Translations under genes and position numbers: made by a program
The notes under the pieces: generated by a model
Databases searched by the model: none
Told to the model about the DNA's origin: nothing
What the model saw: the letters and a program-made list of their open reading frames with translations, nothing else
From: Ketobacter alkanivorans
GTDB lineage: Bacteria; Pseudomonadota; Gammaproteobacteria; Pseudomonadales; Ketobacteraceae
Length of the DNA stretch: 64,000 bases
Direction of reading: 5' to 3'
NCBI RefSeq assembly: GCF_002863865.1
Contig: NZ_CP022684.1
Coordinates: 3,353,990-3,417,989 of the forward strand
In this document: piece after piece, positions 45,046 to 54,414 of the stretch
Position numbering within the stretch: position 1 is the stretch's first letter
Layout: each line of letters opens with the position of its first letter

Positions 45046-46155
45046 ATGGAATTTCGACAACTGGCTTGGATGTGTTTGCTGTGTTGTCTTACGTGCTATG
45101 GTCAGGATGATCTAGGTACTTCGAATTGGTTAGCCCTGTCTGGAAACCAGCTGCGCTATTATAACCAGCCTGCGCCAGAGCCTGAGTTTGCTGCTCCGGC
45201 TTTAGATGATGCCGATATATCCGCCGACCCTTTCCACGACTACCCCTCCCTGAAGGATTATTATGTGCCTCGCCTGCGTCCGGGTTATCTGGATCAGGGT
45301 GTGCAGTATTTGCTGGATTCCAGAGAGTCGGTTTCTTCGGCGGTGTCTGTTATGGGTGAAAGGATGGACGCCTATTTTGCTGGCGAAAATTACCAGATGA
45401 ATGAAAACGACACTTATCTCAGAGTGCGGGTGGCTGAGAAGTGGATAGAGACAGGGCGATTTGAGCCTGAACTGGACTATAAGTTTCGTTTGGATTTGCC
45501 GGGCACGAAAAAGCGCTATCGCCTGGTGCTGTTGTATACCGAAGATAATGAGCAGGGTTTGGAGGAGCGCAATCGCCCCAGTGAAACCGCAGTGCCTTCT
45601 AATGATCAATCTCTGTTTGCTGGTCTGCTACGAACCCTTTCTGACGAAAGCGGCCAATGGGAAACCAAGCTCAGTGGTGGTATCAAGGTGAAACTGCCGC
45701 CAGATCCGTTTCTGAGGGCCTCAGGAAAACGCTTGGTGCCCATTGGCAAGGAGTGGGAGTTGGTATTGCACAGCACTGCCGAGTGGTTTAATTCCAGTGG
45801 CTTTCACGCGGATGCCGATGTGGTGTTGGAACGATTGCTGACTCAGAATTACCTGTTTCGAATGACAACTCTTGTTGACTGGCGGGATGAGAACGACACC
45901 CTTGAGTTTGGTCAAACCTTTAAGATATTCAATGATTTAAGCGAACGCGATGCGATTGTTTATCAGCTTGGAGTTTTCGGCACCAGTTTTAGTCACCCCA
46001 GTATCGATACCTATTATATCAGCGCAGACTATCGTAGGCGTTTATATAAGGATTGGTTATATATGAATGTTATTCCCGAATTGGCCTTTCCCCGTGAAGA
46101 GTCGTTCTCTGGTGTCGCTTCCATCACTTTGTCGTTTGAAGTTTATTTCCGCTAA
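45046..46155 (+). CDS. probable outer-membrane protein, unknown family
   Basis: 369 residues from MEFRQLAWMCLLCCLTCYG, a signal-like N-terminus. The body alternates polar and aromatic strands: ENDTYLRVRVAEKWIETGRF, KKRYRLVLLYTEDNEQGLEE, WELVLHSTAEWFNSSGFHADA, and FRMTTLVDWRDENDTLEFGQT. It ends SITLSFEVYFR with a penultimate aromatic, as in outer-membrane barrels (usual is a terminal Phe; here Arg follows). I do not recognise a family. Its place between two c-di-GMP modules suggests an envelope partner of one of them, but no function can be given. Confidence 0.65.
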   Translation: MEFRQLAWMCLLCCLTCYGQDDLGTSNWLALSGNQLRYYNQPAPEPEFAAPALDDADISADPFHDYPSLKDYYVPRLRPGYLDQGVQYLLDSRESVSSAVSVMGERMDAYFAGENYQMNENDTYLRVRVAEKWIETGRFEPELDYKFRLDLPGTKKRYRLVLLYTEDNEQGLEERNRPSETAVPSNDQSLFAGLLRTLSDESGQWETKLSGGIKVKLPPDPFLRASGKRLVPIGKEWELVLHSTAEWFNSSGFHADADVVLERLLTQNYLFRMTTLVDWRDENDTLEFGQTFKIFNDLSERDAIVYQLGVFGTSFSHPSIDTYYISADYRRRLYKDWLYMNVIPELAFPREESFSGVASITLSFEVYFR

Positions 46156-46284
46156 GACAGCCTTCCGTGCCCCTCTGTTAGAACAGTGCTTTTGTCGAAG
46201 AATTACCCAAGTTTTCAGCAGGTAAAGGGCTTCATTGCTATAGTGAAAGGAAGTGAAACGGTGCTCGGGATTGTTGCTGGATCA

Positions 46285-47229
46285 ATGAAATTCTTTCGAA
46301 CGTTAGGTTATTTGTGGCTTGGCCTGGTGCTGATGGGGTGTGCGTTCGAGCACAGCCGTCCTCTGAAGGTTGCCACCAACCTCTGGCCAGGGTACGAGCC
46401 ATTGTATTTGGCGCAGTATTTAGGTACCTACGGTAAGAGTGTGGGCATCATTCAGCTTGCTTCTGCCACGGAAGTGATGCGGGCCATGGCCCATGGTAAC
46501 GTTGATGCTGCTGCGATTTCGCTGGATGAGGCCATTTTGCTGATGGCCAAAGGAATGGATCTGGTGGTGCTGATGGCGCTGGATCATTCCCGCGGCGGGC
46601 ATGCCGTCGTTGCTTCTGCAGGTACCAAGGGGGGCTTGGAAGGGCTGAGAATCGGCGTTGAGAATACTGCTCAGGGAGCAGTTGTGTTGTCCGAAGCCCT
46701 TAGTCAGGCTGGGTTGCAGTTCAGTGATATTAACATGGTTAGCCTTAGCCCTGATGAGCATGAAGATGCATTTCTGCAGGGGCAGGTTGATGCGGTAGTC
46801 ACCACAGAACCGGTTAAGACCCGCTTGTTGTCCAAGGGTGGCAGGGTATTGTTTGATACCTCTCAGGCGCCTGAGCTGGTGGTTAATGTGCTGGTTGCCA
46901 GACAAGCGTCACTGCGGGCTTACCCAAAACAATATGAAACGTTGATAGCTGGGTATCGTGAGGCCAGGGCTTTTATGCTGAGCCACAGGAGTGAGGCTGA
47001 GGTGTTTTTTTGTAAGCGCCTGCAGCTGGATGAGGAGCAGTTGCGACGGGCTTTCTCCGGTATTTACCTACCCTCGGAGCAGGATAATCTTAACTGGCTC
47101 TCGGGGAACCCCAGTCCATATACGAAATCGTTTCATCGGGTTTTGGATGTCATGAAGGCGCGAAATCTGGTTCAGGGGAGCCCGGTACCAAAACCACCGC
47201 CGGATTGGGTGCTGGAGGTCTCTTCTTGA
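46285..47229 (+). CDS. solute-binding lipoprotein (NMT1/SsuA-like)
   Basis: 314 residues. The signal peptide has lipobox LVLMGC. The fold is the NitT/TauT-type solute-binding protein: LKVATNLWPGYEPLYLAQYLG, VMRAMAHGNVDAAAISLDEA, LRIGVENTAQGAVVLSEAL, and VDAVVTTEPVKTRLLSKGG. No permease or ATPase gene is nearby. Instead its TGA overlaps the TTG start of a membrane GGDEF-EAL enzyme. I infer that it senses a small ligand for that enzyme rather than importing it. The upstream open frame (to 46186) lacks features of a start. Confidence 0.85.
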   Translation: MKFFRTLGYLWLGLVLMGCAFEHSRPLKVATNLWPGYEPLYLAQYLGTYGKSVGIIQLASATEVMRAMAHGNVDAAAISLDEAILLMAKGMDLVVLMALDHSRGGHAVVASAGTKGGLEGLRIGVENTAQGAVVLSEALSQAGLQFSDINMVSLSPDEHEDAFLQGQVDAVVTTEPVKTRLLSKGGRVLFDTSQAPELVVNVLVARQASLRAYPKQYETLIAGYREARAFMLSHRSEAEVFFCKRLQLDEEQLRRAFSGIYLPSEQDNLNWLSGNPSPYTKSFHRVLDVMKARNLVQGSPVPKPPPDWVLEVSS

Positions 47230-50090
47230 TATTGTTCAAGCGGTCGCTGGCGTGGGTGGTGGTAGCGGTCATATCCATCAGTTTTGCTATTCTGTCGGCG
47301 GTGTTTTCCTACAATCAGTACGTGGCGTTGAAGGCGCATGCTTTCGACGAGGCCAAGTTGAATCTAAAAACCATCTTGATGGTGGCACAGGCCCGTTTCG
47401 ATAAAGAATTTCGTCATGATGACCTGAGAAGTGTAGAGCGCGAGGTTATGGCCCTGAATCTGCTGGATGATGTCGGGCTTTCGGCTGTGGTGGATCATCA
47501 GGGTGTGGTGCAGTTCTCTTCCAGTTTTGTGATGTTAGGGCAGCCAGCACGGGGACAGCTGCCCCAGTTCAATGACAGTTTGTTTCGCCGCGTGAAAGAA
47601 TCACGTAACCCGGTGATCATTACCAATCAAAACAATGACGTGCTTTATGCCTATTATCCGCTGTTGATGAACACCCCTGAAACGGGCTTACGGCCTGATG
47701 AAATCGGGGTGTTGTATGTGGAGTGGAGCTTATATCGGCCCTACGAAAATATACGTAATTCTGTTTGGCAGAATCTGGTGTTTCTGTGGCTATTGATGGC
47801 TATGGTGTTAGCTACATTGCTGTATGTTTTGCAGAGAATAGTGCTTACGCCGCTGAAATACCTTACCCAAAAAGCCGATCGTGTTGCATCAGGTCAGGAA
47901 ATTGAAATCTTCAAAGATAAAGGTATTGCTGAGCTGGGTGCTTTGTCTTCGGCGCTGAATAGAATGAATAGGAATCTGCACAAAAGCCTGAGCGATGTGC
48001 GAATCAGCGAGGAGCGCTGGGTTTTTGCATTGGAGGGAGCCGGGGATGGTGTGCAGGATTGGGATTTGCGCACAGGTAAGAGTTTTTTCTCGCCTCAGTT
48101 TAAGAAAATGATGGGCATTAGCGCCAGCAAGGATCTTGCATGGGATCAGTGGAAAACATTGGTTGATGCAGAAGACTGGCCCTATCTGGAGCGTAAGGTG
48201 CAGCGCCATGTGCAAGGGCTATCGGATGTGTGCCGAGTGGAATACTGTTTGCGTAAAGCAGATGGAGAGCCTCGCTTTGTGTTGATGCGGGGGAAAGTGG
48301 TGGAGCGCGATGCCAATGGCACAGCATTGCGGTTTATCGCTATACATACCGATATTACTTTGCAACGACGCACGGAAGACGCATTGCGTGGTAGCGAAGA
48401 GAAGTATCGAATGTTATTTGATATGGCTCAGGAAGGTATCTGGGTGCTGGACGACGAAGGCTTTACAACGCTGGTTAATGATTCTATGGCATCCATGCTG
48501 GGTTATGCCAAAGGGGATTTAATCGGTCATTCCATGCTGGAATTTATGGAGCCGACCAGTCGCGCCCTTTTACAGGAAAAACTGATCAGAAAAGGGCGTG
48601 GCCCGGACGCCCATCAAGATTTTGAGTTGGTGTCCCGTACCGGGCGTCGAGTTCACGTCACCCTGAAGTCGGCCGCTATGCATGATAGCTACGGCCATTA
48701 TACTGGTTTGATTGCAGGGATCATGGACATCACCGAGCGCAAGCGGGCCGAGGAACGCATTCGTCAGCAGGTGTTGTATGACGAGCTTACACGGCTGCCG
48801 AACCGGCGTATGTTGAATGATAAGCTTAGCCAGGAGCAGGCCCGTTCAATTCGACATGGTCACAGTGGAGCGTTGTTGTTCATCGATCTGGATCACTTTA
48901 AGAATGTGAATGATTCCCTGGGGCATCCTATTGGGGATGGTCTGCTGGTTGCCATCGCAGAACGTCTGCGACACGTTATACGGGAAGAGGATACGCTGGC
49001 CCGCTTGGGTGGTGATGAGTTTGTAGTATTGTTGCCAGAGTTGAGTGCTGATCCAACCGTAGCAGCGTCTTTGGCGCGCAATGTGGCCTTGAAAGTGCAG
49101 TCTGCGCTAGCGGAAACCTTTGATGTCTCTGGGCACAAGTTGAATATTGGTTGCAGTATAGGAATAGCGCTGTATCCGTTGGATCAGGAGACGATTCACG
49201 ACATCATGAAGCAGGCAGATGCCGCCATGTACCGTGCCAAAGAGGAAGGTCGCAGCACTGTGTGTTTGTTCAGTAAGGAAATGCACGAGGAAATCGAGCA
49301 GAACCTTAAGCTGCAGATGTTGCTGCCCGGTGCGATGGAGGAAGAGCAGTTTGTGCTTTATTTTCAGCCTCAGTTTAATGATCTTGAGGAGCTGATTGGC
49401 GCAGAGGTTCTGTTGCGTTGGGAGGAGCCGACGCTGGGTTTTATTCGCCCTGACTTGTTTATTCGTGCCGCCGAGGAATCGGGGCTGATTATTCCGTTGG
49501 GGGACTGGGTTTTACGCAAGGCCTGTCAGCAAATGCAGGAGTGGATGGTTAAAGGTTTGCCGGCGAGCTTTGATCGCCTGGCGATAAATATCAGTGCGCG
49601 TCAGTTCTCGCAGGATGATTTTGCTCTTAAAGTGGATGCTTTTACGAAAGAGGCAAATATCAGCCCCAGCAAGATTGAACTGGAAATCACCGAGAGTATG
49701 TTGCTGCATCACCTAGATCAGGTGGTGGAGAAGATGAAGCTGCTGCATGGGATGGGCTTTTACATAGCATTGGATGATTTTGGTACTGGGTATTCGTCGC
49801 TATCTTACCTGCGTGAACTGCCGTTGCATAAGTTGAAAATTGATCAGGCGTTTGTGCGGGATATTAGCAGTGATAACAACGACAGGGTCATCGTGGAAAC
49901 CATTATTGCCATGGCCAGGTTGATGGAGTTGGATGTTATTGCAGAAGGGGTTGAGGAAGAATACCAACTCAATTTCCTTAAGGAAAAGGGTTGTTATCAA
50001 TATCAAGGCTACTATTTTGACCGGCCGGTGCCCGCCGACGTGTTTTACGAGCGCTGGGTGGAGAACCCTAAGCCACCCAGCGCGCAATAA
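47226..50090 (+). CDS. membrane HAMP-PAS-PAS-GGDEF-EAL c-di-GMP enzyme
   Basis: 954 residues from TTG 47226 (GGAGGT six bases upstream; overlap TTGA with the previous stop). TM1 at about 5-27, a ~155-residue periplasmic domain, TM2 at about 184-205, then HAMP, two PAS domains and the two c-di-GMP domains. GGDEF is intact (RLGGDEF), with inhibitory RxxD present as REED five residues before it. EAL reads EVLLRW with EITES, DDFGTGYSSLSYL, KLKIDQAFV and AEGVEEE, so both activities look possible. The preceding solute-binding lipoprotein is the likely signal source. Converges on the DUF4126 gene. Confidence 0.93.
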   Translation: MILFKRSLAWVVVAVISISFAILSAVFSYNQYVALKAHAFDEAKLNLKTILMVAQARFDKEFRHDDLRSVEREVMALNLLDDVGLSAVVDHQGVVQFSSSFVMLGQPARGQLPQFNDSLFRRVKESRNPVIITNQNNDVLYAYYPLLMNTPETGLRPDEIGVLYVEWSLYRPYENIRNSVWQNLVFLWLLMAMVLATLLYVLQRIVLTPLKYLTQKADRVASGQEIEIFKDKGIAELGALSSALNRMNRNLHKSLSDVRISEERWVFALEGAGDGVQDWDLRTGKSFFSPQFKKMMGISASKDLAWDQWKTLVDAEDWPYLERKVQRHVQGLSDVCRVEYCLRKADGEPRFVLMRGKVVERDANGTALRFIAIHTDITLQRRTEDALRGSEEKYRMLFDMAQEGIWVLDDEGFTTLVNDSMASMLGYAKGDLIGHSMLEFMEPTSRALLQEKLIRKGRGPDAHQDFELVSRTGRRVHVTLKSAAMHDSYGHYTGLIAGIMDITERKRAEERIRQQVLYDELTRLPNRRMLNDKLSQEQARSIRHGHSGALLFIDLDHFKNVNDSLGHPIGDGLLVAIAERLRHVIREEDTLARLGGDEFVVLLPELSADPTVAASLARNVALKVQSALAETFDVSGHKLNIGCSIGIALYPLDQETIHDIMKQADAAMYRAKEEGRSTVCLFSKEMHEEIEQNLKLQMLLPGAMEEEQFVLYFQPQFNDLEELIGAEVLLRWEEPTLGFIRPDLFIRAAEESGLIIPLGDWVLRKACQQMQEWMVKGLPASFDRLAINISARQFSQDDFALKVDAFTKEANISPSKIELEITESMLLHHLDQVVEKMKLLHGMGFYIALDDFGTGYSSLSYLRELPLHKLKIDQAFVRDISSDNNDRVIVETIIAMARLMELDVIAEGVEEEYQLNFLKEKGCYQYQGYYFDRPVPADVFYERWVENPKPPSAQ

Positions 50091-50099
50091 AGTGCCTGA

Positions 50100-50864
50100 T
50101 CAGGTACTGGCTTTATTTCTTTGGGTTAGCAGCAATGCTTTCTCGGCTTCGAATTCTTCCTGGGTCAGCGCCCCTTGGTCCAGCAGTTGCTTTAGCTGTT
50201 GCAGCCGGTCCAGATAGTGCTGTTGTAACTTGTTGTCAGCCCCGCCTTGGTCTTTTTCCACCAGCCCTAACCATTGCCCGATTTTGCGTACCATTAATTT
50301 GATGGCGCGGAATATTTTCGGCAGCAGCCATATTACCAGTACGATAAATACCAACAGGAATACAAGAAACAGGATCGGATGATTCAGGGCAGCCCATAGG
50401 CCGCCGAATACCAGCAAGTCTTCACTGAATGATGCAATCCAGTTGGTGACAGGCTCAGGTGAGGTATTAATCAGCAGACGCGTACCTGCTTTGGTGGCGT
50501 GGGATGTGGCAGCCATACCGCCACCGAGAATACCGGCAGCAATTTCCAGTGAGGGGGTGACGTCTCCGACCGCCCCTGCTGCCAGCATGGCTCCGGCGGG
50601 AATGCGTACAAAGGTGTGCAGGGTGTCCCAGCCGGAGTCGACACCGGGTGTTTTATCCGCAAAGAACTCGACCGCGTACATGGCCCCGGCGGCCATGATG
50701 ACCAGAGGATCTTGCAATGACTGCAGGTCGGGGGGCAGATCAATATTACCGGTTGAGCCGCCAATGCCCAGTACCAGTAAGGCTGCATAAAGGTTGATGC
50801 CACTGGCCCAGGATATTCCCATAGTGAGGGCAATGGTGCTGATGAGTGCTTGATATTCTTCCAA
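50100..50864 (-). CDS. DUF4126 membrane protein with C-terminal SHOCT-like segment
   Basis: 254 residues from TTG 50864, preceded by AGAGGCG; the family usually starts at this point (EYQALISTIALTMGISWASGINLYA). An ATG-start extension to 50921 is less likely. About five to six membrane helices make up the DUF4126 part, including GILGGGMAATSHATKAGTRLLIN. The end (YLDRLQQLKQLLDQGALTQEEFEAEKALLL) is a SHOCT oligomerisation motif. Function unknown. Confidence 0.8.
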   Translation of the reverse strand: MEEYQALISTIALTMGISWASGINLYAALLVLGIGGSTGNIDLPPDLQSLQDPLVIMAAGAMYAVEFFADKTPGVDSGWDTLHTFVRIPAGAMLAAGAVGDVTPSLEIAAGILGGGMAATSHATKAGTRLLINTSPEPVTNWIASFSEDLLVFGGLWAALNHPILFLVFLLVFIVLVIWLLPKIFRAIKLMVRKIGQWLGLVEKDQGGADNKLQQHYLDRLQQLKQLLDQGALTQEEFEAEKALLLTQRNKAST

Positions 50865-50977
50865 GAACGCCTCTTTTATGCTGTGTGTTCTTTTGTACGC
50901 CAAGGTGGATTGGCTTCCCATAACAAGGGTGCCAAGGTTAACCTTAACGTTGCCTGAACAGGATAACTATCTGAATT

Positions 50978-52639
50978 ATGTCGCTATCTTTAAGTATTGT
51001 AATGTTTCTTGCGGGACTGGGCCTGTTTCTGTTTGGCATGAGCCAGTTGGAGGAGGCCCTCAAAGTGCTGAGCAGCACTTCATTTCGCCGCTTTCTGCGT
51101 CGCACGACCAGCAACCCTGTCAGTTCGATGCTGGGCGGAACTCTAACCACTATGCTGGTGCAGAGCAGTTCGATGGTCGGGCTGATGATGATGGCGTTGG
51201 TGGGGGCGGGTGTGATTCCGCTCTACAATGCCGTTGGTGTGGTGCTGGGAGCGAATTTGGGCACTACCTTCACCGGCTGGATTGTGGCGACGCTGGGGTT
51301 CAAGCTGGATCTGGCGACGCTGGCGGTGCCTTTGATGGGGGCGGGTGCGCTTTGGAGTGTGTTGCTTGCCCGTCGCGAATATTGGCTGGCCTGGGGGAGA
51401 TTGGTGTTGGGGCTGGGGTTGTTGTTGTTTGGCCTGGATGCCATGAAAGGCAGTATGGAGGCCGTGTCAGCCCTGTTTGATGTGTCCGTATTGCAAGGTT
51501 ATCCGGCCATTCTCTATTTGCTGGTTGGGGTGTTGTTTGCTGCCCTGATTCAATCCAGTTCGGCCGCCATGATGATCACTTTAAGCGCGCTCAATGCCGG
51601 TATTGTGGATTTGCCATCTGCGGCCGCTTTGGTGATTGGGGCCGATCTGGGCACTACCAGTACCCTTATGTTGGGGGGTATGACCGGCAGCGCCATTAAG
51701 AAGCAGTTGGCGCTTGCTCATGTGCTGATCAATGTGGTCACTGCGGTGTTGGCGTTCAGTTTGTTGCCGTTATTGCTGCCGCTGATTCAATCTTCCGGCT
51801 TGTCTGATCCTCTGTATCACCTGGTAGCGTTCCACAGTGGTTTCAATCTGATTGGGATTCTTTTAATGCTGCCGTTTATCAAGCCATTCTCGCATTTTCT
51901 GGAGCGGCGTTTTCTGGAAAGCGAAGAGGATGTGCGCACCTATATTCAGAACGTGCCTGTTACCGTAGTGAGTGAAGCGGTGGATGCAGTGCGTAAGGAG
52001 GTGGAATGTTTGTTGGTGAGAGTGGTGGCGCTGGCGCTGCAGAATATGAAGCTGGATGGGAGCAGTCTGGAGCTTGAGGACGAGTTGCAACAGCGACTGG
52101 ATAAGGCGCTGATCGATGCGGGATCTTTTGAGTCGCGCTATGACGATATCAAAACGCTGGAAGGCGAAATTCTTGAATTTTGCGGCGCTGTTCAGGCCGG
52201 TACGGTGACACCGGAGCAGGTAAAGTGCTTGCACCGTTATCTCAATAGTGCTCGTCATGGTGTGTATGCGGCCAAGTCGCAGAAAGATATTCGTACAAAC
52301 CTGGTGGAGCTGCGGCGTTCCGAAAGGCCAACACTGGTGCAGTTCTATCAGGATCAAATGGCACAGCAGGCGCTGCAGTTGAGTGCATTGCTGACGTTGT
52401 TAACCACCGAGCACAAGCCTGGCCACTTGCGTGAGGCGTTGGATGGTTTGAGGGAGCGCAATCGAGCTGCTCATTATGCGACACAGCAAGCTCTGTTTGT
52501 GAGAGGCTTGCATGAGGGGGCCGATGAGCGGGAGACTTCGACTTTGTTGAACGTGAATCGCGAGTTTCGTGCTTCTATCCATAACTTTTCTAAGGCTATT
52601 GGGTTTCTGCGGTTGCAAGATGAAGCGCTGGTTGATTAA
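50978..52639 (+). CDS. Na/Pi cotransporter family protein with PhoU-like tail
   Basis: 553 residues. Two inverted transport repeats each carry the diagnostic QSSS motif: Q62-S65 (LVQSSSMVG) and Q191-S194 (LIQSSSAAMM), with GANLGTTFTG and GADLGTTSTL after each. The last ~230 residues are helical and resemble PhoU. It belongs to the NptA/YjbB branch, which moves phosphate with sodium or exports phosphate. Divergent from the DUF4126 gene. Confidence 0.92.
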   Translation: MSLSLSIVMFLAGLGLFLFGMSQLEEALKVLSSTSFRRFLRRTTSNPVSSMLGGTLTTMLVQSSSMVGLMMMALVGAGVIPLYNAVGVVLGANLGTTFTGWIVATLGFKLDLATLAVPLMGAGALWSVLLARREYWLAWGRLVLGLGLLLFGLDAMKGSMEAVSALFDVSVLQGYPAILYLLVGVLFAALIQSSSAAMMITLSALNAGIVDLPSAAALVIGADLGTTSTLMLGGMTGSAIKKQLALAHVLINVVTAVLAFSLLPLLLPLIQSSGLSDPLYHLVAFHSGFNLIGILLMLPFIKPFSHFLERRFLESEEDVRTYIQNVPVTVVSEAVDAVRKEVECLLVRVVALALQNMKLDGSSLELEDELQQRLDKALIDAGSFESRYDDIKTLEGEILEFCGAVQAGTVTPEQVKCLHRYLNSARHGVYAAKSQKDIRTNLVELRRSERPTLVQFYQDQMAQQALQLSALLTLLTTEHKPGHLREALDGLRERNRAAHYATQQALFVRGLHEGADERETSTLLNVNREFRASIHNFSKAIGFLRLQDEALVD

Positions 52640-52828
52640 TGTGCGACTGGATACAGTGCTTGCGGTCTGTGTATATTGATGCCATCGATGAACTGTGTGC
52701 CGGTTCCCGTTTTGATGAGGGCGTTTTTTTTTCTTATAAAATTTGGATGCAGTCCACAGATTCCGAACACAATAGTTTCTAGGATCGCAGCCTTCGGACC
52801 ATTAAGAGTTTCGGGGGTTTCCGCCGTG

Positions 52829-53353
52829 GTGTCTGCACCTAAATTCAAGCTCTCGGTATTGGGTGTGTTGAAAGGATTCGACTCAGCCAAAGTTCGTTTG
52901 CAGTTATCCAGACAATTGAACATGAATGATCAGCAAGTTGAATCGTTGTTGCAGAATAGCGCGCCGGTTTTGCAAAAGCTGATGGCACATGAAGATGCCT
53001 TCAAGCTGAAGGCCGCCTTACGTGAGGTTGGGGTTGATTGCATGATCAAGCCGGTACCGCTGACAGGCCTGGCAGAACGAGCTGGCAGTTTGAGCCTGTA
53101 TAGCGGTGCTGAGCCGAAACCGGCCAGCCGTGCCCCGGTGGCGCGATCGAGTCGCCCTTCGCCGGTGCGCACCGGCAGAGCCTATGGGCGGCCTACGGCT
53201 TCCACTAAAGGCAGTGTCAGTATGTGGTCGGTCGTGGCGATGGCTGCTTTGGTGGTGCTGGCCAGTTGGTTGTTCAAGCAGCCTTCTTCCAGGTTGGATG
53301 GCGCGCGCAGCAATCAGGTTGCGTCGATGCTGGATTCTCGCTCTATTGATTGA
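52829..53353 (+). CDS. one-membrane-span protein with small N-terminal alpha/beta domain
   Basis: 174 residues from GTG 52829 (52826 equally possible). Residues 1-75 (FKLSVLGVLKGFD, VRLQLSRQLNMNDQQVESLL, LKAALREVGVDC) follow a pattern seen in small domains resembling the L7/L12 C-terminal fold in proteobacterial membrane proteins. A Ser/Pro/Arg-rich linker comes next, then one membrane helix (MWSVVAMAALVVLASWLF) and a short periplasmic tail. The open frame reaches back to 52676, but that part is unlike a protein. Function unknown. Confidence 0.6.
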   Translation: MSAPKFKLSVLGVLKGFDSAKVRLQLSRQLNMNDQQVESLLQNSAPVLQKLMAHEDAFKLKAALREVGVDCMIKPVPLTGLAERAGSLSLYSGAEPKPASRAPVARSSRPSPVRTGRAYGRPTASTKGSVSMWSVVAMAALVVLASWLFKQPSSRLDGARSNQVASMLDSRSID

Positions 53354-53355
53354 CG

Positions 53356-54414
53356 TTATTTCAGGTGACTGCCGTCGTCGGTAACGGCGTAGAACAGGCA
53401 GTCGCTCTTGGCGATGGTGGCGTTGGTTGTGATCATGAACAATTTAAGAGGCTGCGCCGGATGCAGCCGGTTGCCTTCCAGTTTCAGTATTTTGTCTTTT
53501 ACATCCTTGCCTGCCGGTGTGTTGACGATCAATTTGTCCCAGCTTTCCGGCTTAACCCAGCCCAGTTGTACGTCCGTGGTGATACGGCCGAAGTTGTGAC
53601 GCTCGACATTCGGTGGCAGGGTGATGTCGGCGTACACATCTTCTGCTTCGCTGTAGGTAATGGTGGCATCTGTCCGTAATTCCAGTCGTACCGGTTCTTT
53701 CAGCACATCCAGCTCCCAGTCCGCCTGTTGTGGCGTCAGTACGTCGGTTTGGCTGACGTAGCGGAGAATACCTTCATAGGCGATATCATCGGCTCTTGGA
53801 TCCTGGGCGCCGCCGCATTCAATGGTCACGGTTGGCACGTTGCGTTCACTGTATTCGAAGAGTGCTCCCAGGCGTAAACCGGTTACCAGCATGCGCTCGG
53901 TGAACAGGCTGGTGAGTGCTTCATGTTGTGCATCCTGTTTCATCGAAACGGAGAAGGATGGGCCCATGCCGGATGTGTTGTGGATATCGATCAGGGCTTC
54001 TGGCTGCATGTCTTGCAGTATATCCAGAATCGCTTTGGCTAGGCGGCCTTGATCGCATTCGAAGGGCGCTTTAAAGCAGCGGTTCAGGTCTTTGTCGTCG
54101 GGCAGATGGCGATAGAAAAACAGTGGTTCCTGCAGTGATGTTTTGACCGAGCCGAAGAAGCAAAGGATATCCACAGCGGGTTCGACCCCCTGTTTTAACC
54201 AGCGAAAAATGCCACGGGTGCCGGAGGGTTCATTGCCGTGTAGAAGGGTGCAAATGGCACGCTTGCGCTGCCGGTTCTTGCCGGGAATATGGAGCAAGGT
54301 GGGCCCGGCCATTTCCTGAAGGAACGCCTCTACGGTGTCTCCCAAGCTGTCGGCGGTGGGATGGTACCAGTAGCGAATCAGGGGGCTGCCCAGGCTCATA
54401 GTTCGGTGCTCCAT
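53356..54414 (-). CDS. AstE/AspA-family zinc deacylase-like protein
   Basis: 352 residues. The zinc site HxxE is in LLHGNEPSGTRG, and the third ligand His is in LIDIHNTSGMGPSF. VTIECGGAQDPRADD contains the catalytic-position Glu. The family removes acyl groups from N-acyl amino acids (succinylglutamate desuccinylase, aspartoacylase). It overlaps the end of the GCS2-type ligase gene by 19 bases, so the two are co-translated and probably act on one metabolite. Start MEHRTMSLG; an inner ATG at 54399 is possible. Confidence 0.88.
   Translation of the reverse strand: MEHRTMSLGSPLIRYWYHPTADSLGDTVEAFLQEMAGPTLLHIPGKNRQRKRAICTLLHGNEPSGTRGIFRWLKQGVEPAVDILCFFGSVKTSLQEPLFFYRHLPDDKDLNRCFKAPFECDQGRLAKAILDILQDMQPEALIDIHNTSGMGPSFSVSMKQDAQHEALTSLFTERMLVTGLRLGALFEYSERNVPTVTIECGGAQDPRADDIAYEGILRYVSQTDVLTPQQADWELDVLKEPVRLELRTDATITYSEAEDVYADITLPPNVERHNFGRITTDVQLGWVKPESWDKLIVNTPAGKDVKDKILKLEGNRLHPAQPLKLFMITTNATIAKSDCLFYAVTDDGSHLK

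Noticed and set aside
47205..47225. Start of the GGDEF-EAL enzyme at TTG 47205
   Set aside because: The GGAGGT ribosome site lies downstream of that codon and six bases before TTG 47226, which also gives a TTGA overlap with the previous stop.
50095..50104. Palindrome CCTGATCAGG between the converging GGDEF-EAL and DUF4126 genes as an operator
   Set aside because: It lies between two gene ends with no start nearby; a 10-base palindrome there is easily chance, or part of a weak terminator.
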